From positions 5,543,669 through 5,607,668 of the forward strand of contig NZ_CP077095.1 of the NCBI RefSeq assembly GCF_014268885.2: 64,000 bases of DNA. The letters run 5' to 3'. Position 1 is the first letter of the stretch; each line of letters begins with the position of its first letter. This document shows positions 27,377 to 36,427 of the stretch, piece by piece. The notes below the pieces were generated by a model, which did no database searches, was not told the origin of the DNA, and saw only the letters and a program-made list of their open reading frames with translations. Position numbers and translations under genes: made by a program. The stretch comes from Pseudomonas xantholysinigenes. Its GTDB lineage: Bacteria > Pseudomonadota > Gammaproteobacteria > Pseudomonadales > Pseudomonadaceae.

Positions 27377-28270
27377 ATGACCAGCCTTACCCTTCCCGAC
27401 ATCGCCGCCCAGGGCAACCAACAAACCCTGCCGCTGGACTGGGTCGGCATGTGCGGCATCGCCCTGCCGTTGCTGATCGAGGGCCGCAACGTGGCCGCCT
27501 ACGCCGATGCCGGTGTGAGTCTCGACGACGGCACCTCGCGGGGGATTCATATGTCGCGGCTGTACCTGGCGCTGGAGACGTTCGAGCAACAAACGCTGAG
27601 CCTCCAACTGCTGCATGACACGCTGGGCCAGTTCCTGGCCAGCCATGCCGAACTGTCGACCAGGGCCTACCTGCGCCTGACGTTCGATCACCTGCTCAAG
27701 CGCCCGGCGCTGATCAGCCCCTTGGCGGGCTGGAAGCGCTACCCGGTAAGCCTGGATGCCAGGCTGGAAAATGAAATGTTCCACGTGGAACTATCGGTGC
27801 ATATCCCCTACTCCTCGACCTGCCCTTGCTCGGCCGCGCTGGCCCGGCAGCTGATCCAGGGGCAGTTCGACAAGGACTTTGCCGATAAGCCGCTGACCCG
27901 TGACGAGGTTCGCCAATGGCTCGGCAGTAGCGCTGGTATTGTCGCCACACCGCATAGCCAGCGCAGCCTAGCGAAGTTGCGAGTGCGCCTTGCAGATGGC
28001 GACATCCGGCTGGGCGAACTGATCGACGCGGCCGAGGCGGCCTTGGGAACGGCGGTGCAGACTGCGGTGAAACGTGCCGATGAACAAGCCTTCGCCCTGG
28101 CCAATGGTCAGAACCTGATGTTCTGCGAGGATGCCGCGCGGCGCCTGCATCAGGCCTTGCATCGACTGGACTGGGTGGCGGGATTCAACGTGCGCGTGGA
28201 ACATGCAGAGAGCCTGCATGCCCACGACGCGGTAGCGGAGAGTCGTCACCATTGGCCGACCCGCGGTTGA
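27377..28270 (+). CDS. folE2: GTP cyclohydrolase FolE2 (type IB)
   Basis: 297-residue GTP cyclohydrolase IB, which makes 7,8-dihydroneopterin triphosphate for folate using a metal other than zinc, and so replaces FolE1 when zinc is scarce. Family signs are LPLDWVGMCGIALPL near the N terminus, the metal-ligand segment SSTCPCSAALARQ (Cys about residue 150) and a conserved ending with VRVEHAESLHAHDAVA. An AGGAGG-type site precedes the ATG. A perfect parS core lies within it at 27778-27791. Confidence 0.93.
   Translation: MTSLTLPDIAAQGNQQTLPLDWVGMCGIALPLLIEGRNVAAYADAGVSLDDGTSRGIHMSRLYLALETFEQQTLSLQLLHDTLGQFLASHAELSTRAYLRLTFDHLLKRPALISPLAGWKRYPVSLDARLENEMFHVELSVHIPYSSTCPCSAALARQLIQGQFDKDFADKPLTRDEVRQWLGSSAGIVATPHSQRSLAKLRVRLADGDIRLGELIDAAEAALGTAVQTAVKRADEQAFALANGQNLMFCEDAARRLHQALHRLDWVAGFNVRVEHAESLHAHDAVAESRHHWPTRG
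27777..27792. other. parS-like site inside folE2
   Basis: TGTTCCACGTGGAACT contains the perfect 14-base palindrome GTTCCACGTGGAAC and matches the parS consensus TGTTCCACGTGGAACA at 15 of 16 positions. parS sites bind ParB (Spo0J) and cluster within tens of kb of the origin in pseudomonads. It is about 36 kb from oriC. I found no second copy elsewhere in the window. Confidence 0.82.
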
Positions 28271-28274
28271 GCGA

Positions 28275-28802
28275 TCAACTGCGGGGTTTGACGGTTCCAC
28301 AATCGTTGCCCAGCCACACGGCCCGGGTATCCATGCTGCCCTGCTGCTGCACCCCGGAGGCATTGAAGGTGCCGTTGACCTTGGTCAGGAATTCACGGTC
28401 GCTGAGGAAGGTGGCCTGCCCCTGACCTTGAGCCTTCGGGCAGCTGAACTGGAATTTCCAGACATTGCCAGTGCGCTCGGTGATTTTCTGCGTGCATCCC
28501 GACTGCGGGTCTTGCAGCGGAATGTCGTCGGTCTTGACCTGCTCCGGCGTCAGGCACGAGCGCACGCCCTTGCCGCCCACGGTGATGCCCTGCTTGGCCA
28601 AGGCGCCCTCCATCATCGCCCGTTGCTCAGGTGGCAAGTTCTTCAATTGCCCCAGCATGAACGCCATGTCCGGCAATGGCTTGCCATCGACCTGCATGTT
28701 GCTGGTGGTCAGCTCCCACAGACCGGGTTGCAACATCTGCGCGTGAACCAGCGGGCTACCCAGGCCGAGCAGCAGGGCAATCAGTGGCAGGCGAATCTTC
28801 AT
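28275..28802 (-). CDS. DUF3617 secreted protein
   Basis: 175 residues with a signal peptide (MKIRLPLIALLLGLGSPLVHA). The mature N terminus MLQPGLWELTTSNMQVDGKPLP and the Cys-containing RSCLTPEQV and GCTQKITERTGNVWKFQFSC are the DUF3617 pattern. Periplasmic, function unknown. Convergent with folE2, with 4 bases between stops. Confidence 0.85.
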   Translation of the reverse strand: MKIRLPLIALLLGLGSPLVHAQMLQPGLWELTTSNMQVDGKPLPDMAFMLGQLKNLPPEQRAMMEGALAKQGITVGGKGVRSCLTPEQVKTDDIPLQDPQSGCTQKITERTGNVWKFQFSCPKAQGQGQATFLSDREFLTKVNGTFNASGVQQQGSMDTRAVWLGNDCGTVKPRS

Positions 28803-28930
28803 GGGTCAAAACTCCAAAAAATACCGGCTCTGGCCGGACTAGCCCTTAGACGCCAAAATCGCCTGCGGGTTGCAGGCGACCCCTGGAACGTGATCTGTTA
28901 GCGGCAGTGCTCTCGGCAAGCAGGATGCGT

Positions 28931-30370
28931 ATGGATTACCACAGCCCCTACTTCTTCGGTTACGTGCTCGGCCTGATTCATCTGCTCGGCATCGCCGCCG
29001 CGCTACACGCGGTGTTCACCGTGCGCACCGCCCAGGGTGCGATCGCCTGGGCCATGTCCTTGCTGTTCATTCCCTACCTCACCCTGATCCCCTACCTGGT
29101 ATTCGGAGCCCGCTCCTTCTATGCCTACATCCAGGCGCGGCGCCAGGCCAACCAGGAAATGCACGTGGCCATGGCCAACCTGAACTGGCGTCCCTGGGTG
29201 GAGGAAGCGCTCACCGCCCGTGAGTCAGACAGCTACGCGGCCCTGCGCGCGATGCCCAAGCTGGGGCGGATGCCGTGCCTGGCCAACAACGAAGTGAAGT
29301 TGCTGATCGATGGCGAGGCCACCTTCGATGCAATCTTCTCGGCAATCCGCGCCGCGCGCGATGCCGTGCTGGTGCAGTTTTTCATCATCCACGACGACGC
29401 CCTGGGCCGAGAGCTGCAACAGCTGCTGCTGAGCAAGGCCGCCGAAGGCGTGCGGGTGTTCGTGCTGTATGACCGGGTCGGCAGCCATGCCCTGCCGGCC
29501 AGCTACAGCCAAGCGCTACGCGATGGTGGTGTACAGATCCAGGCCTTCGCCACGCGCCGGGGCTTGTTCAATCGCTTTCAAGTCAACTTCCGCAACCACC
29601 GCAAGATCGTGGTGGTCGATGGCCTGCTCGGGTTCCTGGGCGGGCATAACGTCGGTGACGAATACCTTGGTGCGCATCCGAAGCTCTCGCCATGGCGCGA
29701 CACCCATGTGCAGGTCAGCGGTCCGGTGCTGGCCTGTCTGCAGGAGTCGTTCGCCGAGGACTGGTACTGGGCCACGCGCCAGCTACCACCGTTGATCCTG
29801 CCAGACACCTACCCCGAGGACGGCGTGCTGTGCCAGGCCCTGGCCAGCGGCCCGGCCGACCCGCAGGAAACCTGCGCGCTGTTCTTCCTCGAGGCGATTC
29901 ATTCGGCAACCCGCCGGGTCTGGATCACCAGCCCCTACTTCATCCCCGACGAGGCCATCTTCGCCGCCCTGCGCCTGGCGGTGCTGCGCGGCGTGGATGT
30001 GCGCATCCTGATCCCGTCACGCCCTGATCACCGTATCGTCTACGCCGCCTCCAGCCTGTTCGCCTTCGAGGCGGTCCGCGCCGGGGTGCGCATGTTCAGG
30101 TATCAACCGGGCTTCCTGCACCAGAAGGTGGTGCTGGTGGACGATGAGATCAGCGCCATCGGCAGCGCCAATTTGGACAACCGCTCGTTCCGCCTGAATT
30201 TCGAGATCACCCTGCTGACCGTGGACCGTGCCTTCGCCGATCAGGTCGAGCAGATGCTTGAGCGCGATTTCGAGCAGGCCCGCGAGATCACCGCCGAGGA
30301 CAGCCGTGACACGCACCGCCTGCAACAACTGGGGATGCGCATCGCACGGCTGATTTCACCGATCCTGTAA
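28931..30370 (+). CDS. cls: Cardiolipin synthase
   Basis: 479-residue phospholipase-D-type cardiolipin synthase that condenses two phosphatidylglycerols. Two N-terminal membrane helices (about 5-60) precede two PLD domains with HKD motifs: HRKIVVVD (first) and [23 protein letters not shown] (second). I start it at ATG 28931 ([14 protein letters not shown]); the frame is open 24 bases upstream without a better site. It ends 3 bases before the convergent cfa stop. Together with cfa it modifies membrane lipids. Confidence 0.93.
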   Translation: MDYHSPYFFGYVLGLIHLLGIAAALHAVFTVRTAQGAIAWAMSLLFIPYLTLIPYLVFGARSFYAYIQARRQANQEMHVAMANLNWRPWVEEALTARESDSYAALRAMPKLGRMPCLANNEVKLLIDGEATFDAIFSAIRAARDAVLVQFFIIHDDALGRELQQLLLSKAAEGVRVFVLYDRVGSHALPASYSQALRDGGVQIQAFATRRGLFNRFQVNFRNHRKIVVVDGLLGFLGGHNVGDEYLGAHPKLSPWRDTHVQVSGPVLACLQESFAEDWYWATRQLPPLILPDTYPEDGVLCQALASGPADPQETCALFFLEAIHSATRRVWITSPYFIPDEAIFAALRLAVLRGVDVRILIPSRPDHRIVYAASSLFAFEAVRAGVRMFRYQPGFLHQKVVLVDDEISAIGSANLDNRSFRLNFEITLLTVDRAFADQVEQMLERDFEQAREITAEDSRDTHRLQQLGMRIARLISPIL

Positions 30371-30373
30371 CGC

Positions 30374-31558
30374 TCAGCGGTAGAGGTCCTCACGGGTCCA
30401 CGGCAGGTCGTGGTGGCCATCGGCATAAGGTTTCACGGCGAGGATCTGGTGCAGGTTGATCCAGCCCTTGGAGAAGGCATAGGCGCAACCGGCCAGGTAC
30501 AGCCGCCAGATGCGCAGGGTCTTTTCCGGCACCAGCGCGGCGGCGCGGTGCAGCTGGTTCTCCAGGTTCTCGCTCCAGTGGTTGAGGGTCTTGGCGTAGT
30601 GCAGGCGCAGGCTCTCGACGTCGACCACCTCCAGGCCCGCTTCGCAGATGCGCGCGCTGATCATCGAGATATGCGGCAGCTCGCCATGGGGGAACACATA
30701 GCGGTCGATGAAATCACCGGCGCCACGGCCGACCGGACGACCGTCGACATGCTTGGCGGTGATGCCGTGGTTCATCACCAGGCCGCCTTCACGCACCGCG
30801 CCGAACAACCGCTGGCAATACAGCTCAAGGTTGGCGTGGCCGACGTGTTCGAACATGCCGACACTGACCACCTTGTCGAAGCGGCCATCCTGGGGCAGGT
30901 CGCGGTAGTCGAGGATCTGCAGGTCGACCTTGTCGGCCAGGCCCTCCTCCTTGACCCGCTGGCGGCCGAGCTTGAGCTGCTCCTTGCTCAGGGTGATGCC
31001 GAACACCTTGGCCCCGTACTCGCGGGCGGCAAACCGCGCCAGGCCGCCCCAGCCGCAGCCGACATCGAGCAGGTAGTCACCGGCCTGCAAACGCAGCTTG
31101 CGGCACAGGTGGTCGAACTTGTCCTGCTGGGCCTGGGCCAGGGTGTTGTCCGGCTCCTTGAAGTAGGCGCAGGAGTAGGCCATGTCCGGATCGAGCCACA
31201 GTTGGTAGAACTCGTTGGACAGGTCGTAGTGGTAGGAGATGGCTTCGGCGTCCGTGGCCTTGTCATGGGCAGTGCGGGCCGGCTGCGTATCGTCTTCGTC
31301 GCTGAGCAAGGCCTCGCTCAACTCGTCGCAGACGCGAATGACCTCACCGATATCGCCTTCCAGTTCCAGCTTGCCTTCGACGAAGGCCGAACCGAGCTCA
31401 TTCAGATTGGGGTGGGTGAGCTGGGTGATCAGCTGGGGCTCCTTGACCAGGATGGTGACCTGCGGGCTAGGCCCGAGATCGAACTGGTTGCCGTCCCACA
31501 GCTTGACGCGCAAAGGTAAGTGCAAGCTCTGCAACGCGGGTGGAAGTTGCGCAAGCAT
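30374..31558 (-). CDS. cfa: Cyclopropane-fatty-acyl-phospholipid synthase
   Basis: 394-residue SAM-dependent enzyme that adds a methylene bridge to double bonds of membrane acyl chains, usually at entry to stationary phase. SAM-binding LDVGCGWGGLARFAA is about residue 165. Earlier come SYHYDLSNEFYQLWLDPDMAYSCAYF, and later GMFEHVGHANLELY and FIDRYVFPHGELP. Length is typical. The promoter region to the right (31559-31768) is shared with the divergent lpd gene. A sigma-S promoter is expected from family knowledge, but I did not assign one. Confidence 0.93.
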   Translation of the reverse strand: MLAQLPPALQSLHLPLRVKLWDGNQFDLGPSPQVTILVKEPQLITQLTHPNLNELGSAFVEGKLELEGDIGEVIRVCDELSEALLSDEDDTQPARTAHDKATDAEAISYHYDLSNEFYQLWLDPDMAYSCAYFKEPDNTLAQAQQDKFDHLCRKLRLQAGDYLLDVGCGWGGLARFAAREYGAKVFGITLSKEQLKLGRQRVKEEGLADKVDLQILDYRDLPQDGRFDKVVSVGMFEHVGHANLELYCQRLFGAVREGGLVMNHGITAKHVDGRPVGRGAGDFIDRYVFPHGELPHISMISARICEAGLEVVDVESLRLHYAKTLNHWSENLENQLHRAAALVPEKTLRIWRLYLAGCAYAFSKGWINLHQILAVKPYADGHHDLPWTREDLYR

Positions 31559-31693
31559 TCATGACCCTCCCTTTCGTTGATACCGGGCGTCACACCTCTT
31601 TTGTCGGACGCCACCGGATCAGGGTAGTTCATTCGTAGGAAGTTTCCGTGAAACACGACTATGGTCGAGCCGCTGTGGATCGGGACAGCCAAC

Positions 31694-31709
31694 AGATTGT
31701 ATACAATCT
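31694..31709. promoter_or_regulatory. Perfect 16-base palindrome upstream of lpd
   Basis: AGATTGTATACAATCT reads identically on both strands and lies 60 bases before the lpd start, in the divergent cfa/lpd intergenic region. The core TTGTATACAA resembles operators of GntR/FCD regulators. No such regulator is encoded in the window. Confidence 0.6.
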
Positions 31710-31768
31710 TCGGCGCGCAGATTAACCTTGTGCCCTCTTCGCTTCCTCACACTCTCGGAGTAAAACCC

Positions 31769-33169
31769 ATGAAATCCTATGACGTGGTGATCATCGGCGG
31801 CGGCCCCGGCGGCTACAACGCGGCGATTCGCGCCGGCCAGCTGGGCCTGAGCGTGGCCTGCGTCGAGGGGCGCTCGACCCTCGGCGGCACCTGCCTGAAC
31901 GTCGGCTGCATGCCGTCCAAGGCAATGCTGCACGCTTCCGAGCTGTACGAGGCGGCCAGCGGCGAGGAATTCGCCCACCTGGGTATCGAGGTCAAGCCGA
32001 ACCTGAACCTGGCCCAGATGATGAAGCAGAAGGACGAAAGCGTGACCGGCCTGACCAAGGGCATCGAGTATCTGTTCCGCAAGAACAAGGTCGACTGGGT
32101 CAAGGGCTGGGGCCGCCTGGACGGCGTAGGCAAGGTCATCGTCAAGGCCGAGGACGGCAGCGAGACCACCCTGCAGGCCAAGGACATCGTCATCGCCACC
32201 GGCTCAGAGCCCACGCCTCTGCCAGGGGTAACCCTCGATAATCAGCGCATCATCGACTCCACCGGCGCCCTGTCGCTGCCACAGGTGCCCAAGCACCTGA
32301 TCGTGATTGGTGCCGGCGTGATCGGCCTGGAGCTGGGTTCGGTGTGGCGCCGCCTGGGCGCCGAAGTGACGGTGATCGAGTATCTGGACCGCATCTGCCC
32401 AGGCACCGACGAAGAAACCGCCAAGACCCTGCAGAAGGCCCTGGCCAAGCAAGGCATGCGCTTCAAGCTGGGCAGCAAGGTGACCCAGGCCACGGCCTCG
32501 GCCGACGGCGTCAGCCTGAGCCTGGAACCGGCCGCCGGCGGTGCCGCAGAGACCTTGCAGGCCGACTACGTGCTGGTGGCCATCGGGCGTCGCCCGTACA
32601 CCCAAGGCCTTAACCTGGAAAGCGCCGGGCTGGCGACCGACAAGCGTGGCATGCTCGCCAACGATCATCACCGCAGCAGCGTGCCGGGCATCTGGGTGAT
32701 CGGCGACGTCACCTCGGGCCCGATGCTGGCGCACAAGGCCGAAGATGAAGCGGTGTCGTGTATCGAGCGCATCGCCGGCAAGCCCCACGAGGTCAACTAC
32801 AACCTCATTCCAGGCGTCATCTATACCCGCCCGGAACTGGCCAGCGTGGGCAAGACCGAAGAGCAGCTCAAGGCCGAAGGCCGTGCCTACAAGGTTGGCA
32901 AGTTCCCCTTCAGCGCCAACAGCCGCGCCAAGATCAACCACGAGACCGAAGGTTTCGCCAAGGTCATCGCCGACGCCAATACTGATGAAGTGCTGGGCGT
33001 GCACCTGGTCGGCCCAAGCGTCAGCGAAATGATCGGTGAGTTCTGCGTGGCCATGGAGTTCTCGGCCTCGGCCGAAGACATCGCCCTTACTTGCCACCCG
33101 CACCCGACCCGCTCCGAGGCCCTGCGCCAGGCGGCGATGAATGTGGATGGGAAAGCGATGCAGATTTGA
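31769..33169 (+). CDS. lpd: Dihydrolipoamide dehydrogenase (Lpd3-like)
   Basis: 466-residue FAD flavoenzyme that reoxidises dihydrolipoyl groups with NAD+. FAD-binding GGGPGGYNAAIRAG at the N terminus, redox-active disulfide GGTCLNVGC (C42/C47), NAD-binding GAGVIGLELGSVWRRLG, and the catalytic HPHPTRSE near the C terminus. It is a lone gene, unlinked to the E1/E2 subunits of pyruvate or 2-oxoglutarate dehydrogenase, as for the lpd3 paralogue of pseudomonads. Start ATG 31769 chosen by homology. Confidence 0.92.
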   Translation: MKSYDVVIIGGGPGGYNAAIRAGQLGLSVACVEGRSTLGGTCLNVGCMPSKAMLHASELYEAASGEEFAHLGIEVKPNLNLAQMMKQKDESVTGLTKGIEYLFRKNKVDWVKGWGRLDGVGKVIVKAEDGSETTLQAKDIVIATGSEPTPLPGVTLDNQRIIDSTGALSLPQVPKHLIVIGAGVIGLELGSVWRRLGAEVTVIEYLDRICPGTDEETAKTLQKALAKQGMRFKLGSKVTQATASADGVSLSLEPAAGGAAETLQADYVLVAIGRRPYTQGLNLESAGLATDKRGMLANDHHRSSVPGIWVIGDVTSGPMLAHKAEDEAVSCIERIAGKPHEVNYNLIPGVIYTRPELASVGKTEEQLKAEGRAYKVGKFPFSANSRAKINHETEGFAKVIADANTDEVLGVHLVGPSVSEMIGEFCVAMEFSASAEDIALTCHPHPTRSEALRQAAMNVDGKAMQI

Positions 33170-33190
33170 CGCAAAGCCTTGCGTTAGACC

Positions 33191-33396
33191 GTGTGGGAGC
33201 GGGTTTACCCGCGAAGCAAGCGACGCGGCGCCTGGCACCGGCTATGCCGGTGTTCGCGGCTGAAGCCGCTCCCACAGGGACCGCGCCGACCTCAGGGCAT
33301 GCACCGCACCTGTGGGAGCGGGCTTGCCCCGCGAACACGGGCGAAGCCCGTGCCACCCTGCGCGGTGCTTGCTGTGTGGGCAAGCCCGCTCCCACG
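33191..33396. repeat. REP cluster between lpd and hcnC
   Basis: Three or four REP-like units in alternating orientation: GGGAGCGGGTTTACCCGCGAA (33194), CGCGGCTGAAGCCGCTCCCACAGG, GTGGGAGCGGGCTTGCCCCGCGAA (33312) and GGCAAGCCCGCTCCCAC (33378). The small dyads CACCGGC-TAT-GCCGGTG and CACGGGC-GAA-GCCCGTG lie between them. It marks the left edge of the hcn/protease block. Confidence 0.85.
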
Positions 33397-33406
33397 AGTG
33401 CTCGAC

Positions 33407-34657
33407 CTAGCCGTGGGCTCGCTGTTTATCCACACCCTCGCGGAAGCGCGACGCCAGGAACGGGGTGATATCCAGCGGCAACGCCTCATTGTGGACAACC
33501 TTGTCCAGCAACACCCCGGTAATCGCCGAAGTGAGAATCCCGGTACGGAAATGTCCACAGGCGTTGAAATAGCCAGCGACATTATCCACAGGCCCGAGAA
33601 TCGGCAGCTCATCCGGCGAGCCCGGGCGCAAGCCAGCCCAGGTGCGCTTCAGGTTCACCTGCGCCAGCTGCGGCACGCAACGAATCGCCCCCTGCACCAG
33701 GCCGTTGATCTCCGGGAAGGTGTTGCTGACATCGAAGCCCTTCTCCTCGGTGGTGCTGCCGATCAGGATCTCGCCGTTGTCCTTCTGCGCCATGTAGCAG
33801 TCACTGGTGGTGATGCAGCCATCGAGCAGCTTGGGCAGGCGCTCGGTCAACACGATCTGGCCCTTCACCGGCTTGACCGGGATGCTCTCCCCTGTCGCCC
33901 ATTCGCTCAGTTCCGCGGCCCAGGCGCCGCCTGCGTTGATCAGCGTCTGGCAGTGGAACTCACCGGCCTCGGCGGTGCGCACGCCCTTGATCCGCGAACC
34001 TTCGTGCAGCACCCCGGTGATGTTCACGTTCGGGTACAGGTCGACGCCGTTCTGCCGCGCCGCTTCCATGTAGGCATCGCCCAGGCGGAACGGGCTGACC
34101 TGGTGATCGCAGAGGAACTCCAGCGCGCCGTTGGCCTTGAGGGTCACCGCCGGCTCCGACGCACGCAGCGCATCACGGTCGAGCCAGCGCACCTGGTCGG
34201 CCAGGTGCGGGATCTGCTTGACGATATGTTCGGCGTACAACTGGTCCTCTTCGTCCTGGATGATGTACTTGAGCCCGGTGCGCTCGAACTTGAAGTCCAT
34301 GCCGTGGCGCTCGATCAGCTCTTGGTGCAGCTGTGGATAAATCGCGTTGGACTGCAAGGCGAAGTCAAAGAAGCATTCCGGCAGGATATGCGGCGTGCTC
34401 GAGTCGACCACCACCGCCGCGCCATTGGCTTCGCGCTTGCTGCGCGAAGACATCATGCGAAAGAAGATCACCCCGCAACCCAGCCCCACCGATTCGCCGA
34501 TGGCCCACAGGCCGCCCGCCGAGGCGCGGGTGGCATTGCCAGGGCGCTTGCAGTCGATCAGGGCGATCTTCAGGTTGCCGCGCTTGGACAGCTGGTAGGC
34601 GCAGGACGCGCCGATCACGCCGCCGCCGGCGATGATGATGTCGTAAGTCTTGTTCAT
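33407..34657 (-). CDS. hcnC: Hydrogen cyanide synthase subunit HcnC
   Basis: 416-residue FAD amine oxidase of the DAO family, one of three subunits of membrane-bound cyanide synthase, which turns glycine into HCN and CO2. The dinucleotide fold DIIIAGGGVIGASCAY is at the N terminus, LRPGSPDELPILG and GHFRTGILTSAITG near the C terminus, as in known HcnC; length (416 vs about 417) matches. The ATG is 2 bases past the hcnB stop. Perfect DnaA-box 9-mers lie within the gene at 33426, 33582 and 34332. Confidence 0.95.
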   Translation of the reverse strand: MNKTYDIIIAGGGVIGASCAYQLSKRGNLKIALIDCKRPGNATRASAGGLWAIGESVGLGCGVIFFRMMSSRSKREANGAAVVVDSSTPHILPECFFDFALQSNAIYPQLHQELIERHGMDFKFERTGLKYIIQDEEDQLYAEHIVKQIPHLADQVRWLDRDALRASEPAVTLKANGALEFLCDHQVSPFRLGDAYMEAARQNGVDLYPNVNITGVLHEGSRIKGVRTAEAGEFHCQTLINAGGAWAAELSEWATGESIPVKPVKGQIVLTERLPKLLDGCITTSDCYMAQKDNGEILIGSTTEEKGFDVSNTFPEINGLVQGAIRCVPQLAQVNLKRTWAGLRPGSPDELPILGPVDNVAGYFNACGHFRTGILTSAITGVLLDKVVHNEALPLDITPFLASRFREGVDKQRAHG

Positions 34658-34659
34658 GC

Positions 34660-36054
34660 TCAGGCCTCCGTGCCCAGGTGTTCGAATGCGGAGAATGGAA
34701 TCGGGTCGACCGGGAAGCGCGGGCGCAGCCAACCGACGTCCTTGTGCCCGGTGGCACTACGCAGGCGATCGCTGCAATAGCCGACGCACATGCGGCCCTG
34801 ACAATCGCCCATGCTCACCCGGGTGCGCATCTTCAGGCTGGCCATGTCCTCGACGCCCTGCTCCAGGGCCAGGTCGATCTGCTCACGGGTGACATGCTCG
34901 CAACGGCAGATCACCGTGTCGGCCTGCGGCAGCTCGATCTGCGCGGCGCCGCGGGCGGTGTAGCGCTCCACCCCGGAACGGAAGCGCTTGATCGCCGCCA
35001 GCTTGCCCAGGTAGCGCTCACGCCGCTCGATGGCCTGCTCGGCGTCGAGCTTGCCCATCTGCTGGAGCATCGACACTGCGGCGATGCGCCCGGTCAGCAT
35101 CGCCGCCTCGCCACCGCGAATCCCGGCCATGTCGCCGGCCAGGTGGATGTTCGGCCGGCTACTCTGCTGCCAGACATTGCACTCGGCACGCAGGTAGCCG
35201 TCTGCGCTGAAGCCATGGTCCAGGCCCAGCTGCTGGCTGAGCTGGGTACGCGGGATGAAACCGTAGCCGACCGCCAGGGTGCGCACCTGCTCGCGCTGGA
35301 CGCGGGACAGATCCGGCTGCCAGTCCTGGGTGTAGGGCGCCACGCTGACTTCCTGCAGCTCGTCTTCCCCGCTGGCGCCGACCACGCCCCAGCCGTAGTG
35401 CATGGGGATGCCGTTGAGCTTCATGTAGGCGAGCATGCTCAAGCCATCGAGGAACAACTGTGGCTTGTTCATCAGCGCCAGGCTTTCCTTGGCGATACGG
35501 TTGAACGAGCACGCCTCGTAGACCCCGGCGACCTTGGCGCCAGCGGCGTGCAGTTGGCAGGCCACCAATGGCAACAGCGGCCCGGTACCGGCAATCAAGG
35601 TGCTGCCCAGCGGCTTGACCACGCCGCTCTTGATCTGCAACTGCAGGCCGCCGAGCAGGATCACCCCTGGCAGGGTCCAGCCGGGGAATGGCACGTTACG
35701 CTCGTGGCAACCGGCAGCCAGCAGCAGGTGCGAGTATTCGATTTCATGCAGGCGCTCGTCGGCATCCAGCACCATCAGTCGTTGATCGTCACCACCGACC
35801 ACACGGTGGTTCAGGCGCAGGTCGACGTGCTGGGCGCTGGCGGCGAAATCTTCGTGCAGCTTGGTCAGGGCCTTAGTGTAGCGTGGGCCCAGATAGCCCA
35901 GGTCGACACCAGCGCGCAGCGGGCCACGGTAGACCACCCCACCAGGGCGCGAAGCCTCGTCGAACAACAGGCAATCCACACCCTGTGCGGCCAGCTCGAT
36001 GGCGGCCCCCATGCCGGCCGAACCTCCGCCGACGATCACCGGACGCAGGCTCAT
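34660..36054 (-). CDS. hcnB: Hydrogen cyanide synthase subunit HcnB
   Basis: 464-residue flavoprotein subunit of cyanide synthase. PVIVGGGSAGMGAAIELAAQG is the N-terminal FAD fold, and a second nucleotide-binding region is near STLIAGTGPLLPLVACQLHAAG. The C-terminal cysteine group (VICRCEHVTREQ and GDCQGRMCVGYC) is a BFD-like [2Fe-2S] domain. Residues match known HcnB along the whole length. Its ATG overlaps the hcnA stop in ATGA, so the two are translationally coupled. Confidence 0.96.
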   Translation of the reverse strand: MSLRPVIVGGGSAGMGAAIELAAQGVDCLLFDEASRPGGVVYRGPLRAGVDLGYLGPRYTKALTKLHEDFAASAQHVDLRLNHRVVGGDDQRLMVLDADERLHEIEYSHLLLAAGCHERNVPFPGWTLPGVILLGGLQLQIKSGVVKPLGSTLIAGTGPLLPLVACQLHAAGAKVAGVYEACSFNRIAKESLALMNKPQLFLDGLSMLAYMKLNGIPMHYGWGVVGASGEDELQEVSVAPYTQDWQPDLSRVQREQVRTLAVGYGFIPRTQLSQQLGLDHGFSADGYLRAECNVWQQSSRPNIHLAGDMAGIRGGEAAMLTGRIAAVSMLQQMGKLDAEQAIERRERYLGKLAAIKRFRSGVERYTARGAAQIELPQADTVICRCEHVTREQIDLALEQGVEDMASLKMRTRVSMGDCQGRMCVGYCSDRLRSATGHKDVGWLRPRFPVDPIPFSAFEHLGTEA

Positions 36055-36365
36055 GACTGGGCCTCCTCTTGCACGCGATTGACCTCGGTTTCGATGCGCA
36101 TGCCGGGGCGAACCACGGTCTGGCAGGCGCGACGCTTGGGCCGGCCATCGATCTGGACCAGGCAGCAATGGCAGACACCCATGCCGCAGTAGGCACCACT
36201 GAGCTGGCCGTGGTCGTTGCGCGCGACCTGGCGCAGGCCGACCGCGTTGAGCACGCTGAGGACTGTTTCCCCCGCGCTGGCCACCGCCGGCAGGCCATTG
36301 ACCAGCAGGGTCATTTCAGCGCCTTCCAGCGGTTGGATATCGTGTTTTCGTAGCAGCGTCTGCAT
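36051..36365 (-). CDS. hcnA: Hydrogen cyanide synthase subunit HcnA
   Basis: 104-residue [2Fe-2S] subunit of cyanide synthase. Cysteines C60, C65, C68 and C81 in YCGMGVCHCC and RRACQT form the ferredoxin-like cluster site; the N-terminal MTLLVNGLPAVASAGETVLSVLN is the beta-grasp part. Length equals that of known HcnA proteins, which fixes the ATG at 36365. First gene of hcnABC. HCN made at low oxygen poisons cytochrome oxidases of insects, nematodes and fungi. Control by Anr and Gac/Rsm is suggested by upstream signals. Confidence 0.96.
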   Translation of the reverse strand: MQTLLRKHDIQPLEGAEMTLLVNGLPAVASAGETVLSVLNAVGLRQVARNDHGQLSGAYCGMGVCHCCLVQIDGRPKRRACQTVVRPGMRIETEVNRVQEEAQS

Positions 36366-36371
36366 TTCCTG

Positions 36372-36381
36372 TCGTCCTTGA
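36372..36381 (-). promoter_or_regulatory. Rsm-type translational repressor site at the hcnA ribosome-binding site
   Basis: On the transcript the sequence UCAAGGACGA matches the RsmA/RsmE consensus (A/U)CANGGANG(U/A) at every position, and its AAGGA is the ribosome-binding site 9 bases before the hcnA ATG. Binding would block translation until Gac-controlled small RNAs remove the protein, as is known for hcnA in P. protegens and P. aeruginosa. Confidence 0.85.
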
Positions 36382-36427
36382 TGACTGATGGGTCGGGGGA
36401 CGTTAGGGCAAACACCTGGGGAAAACA

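Noticed and set aside
33191..33396. Possible CRISPR array
   Set aside because: Units alternate in orientation, differ in length and match the REP core; there are no uniform spacers and no cas genes.
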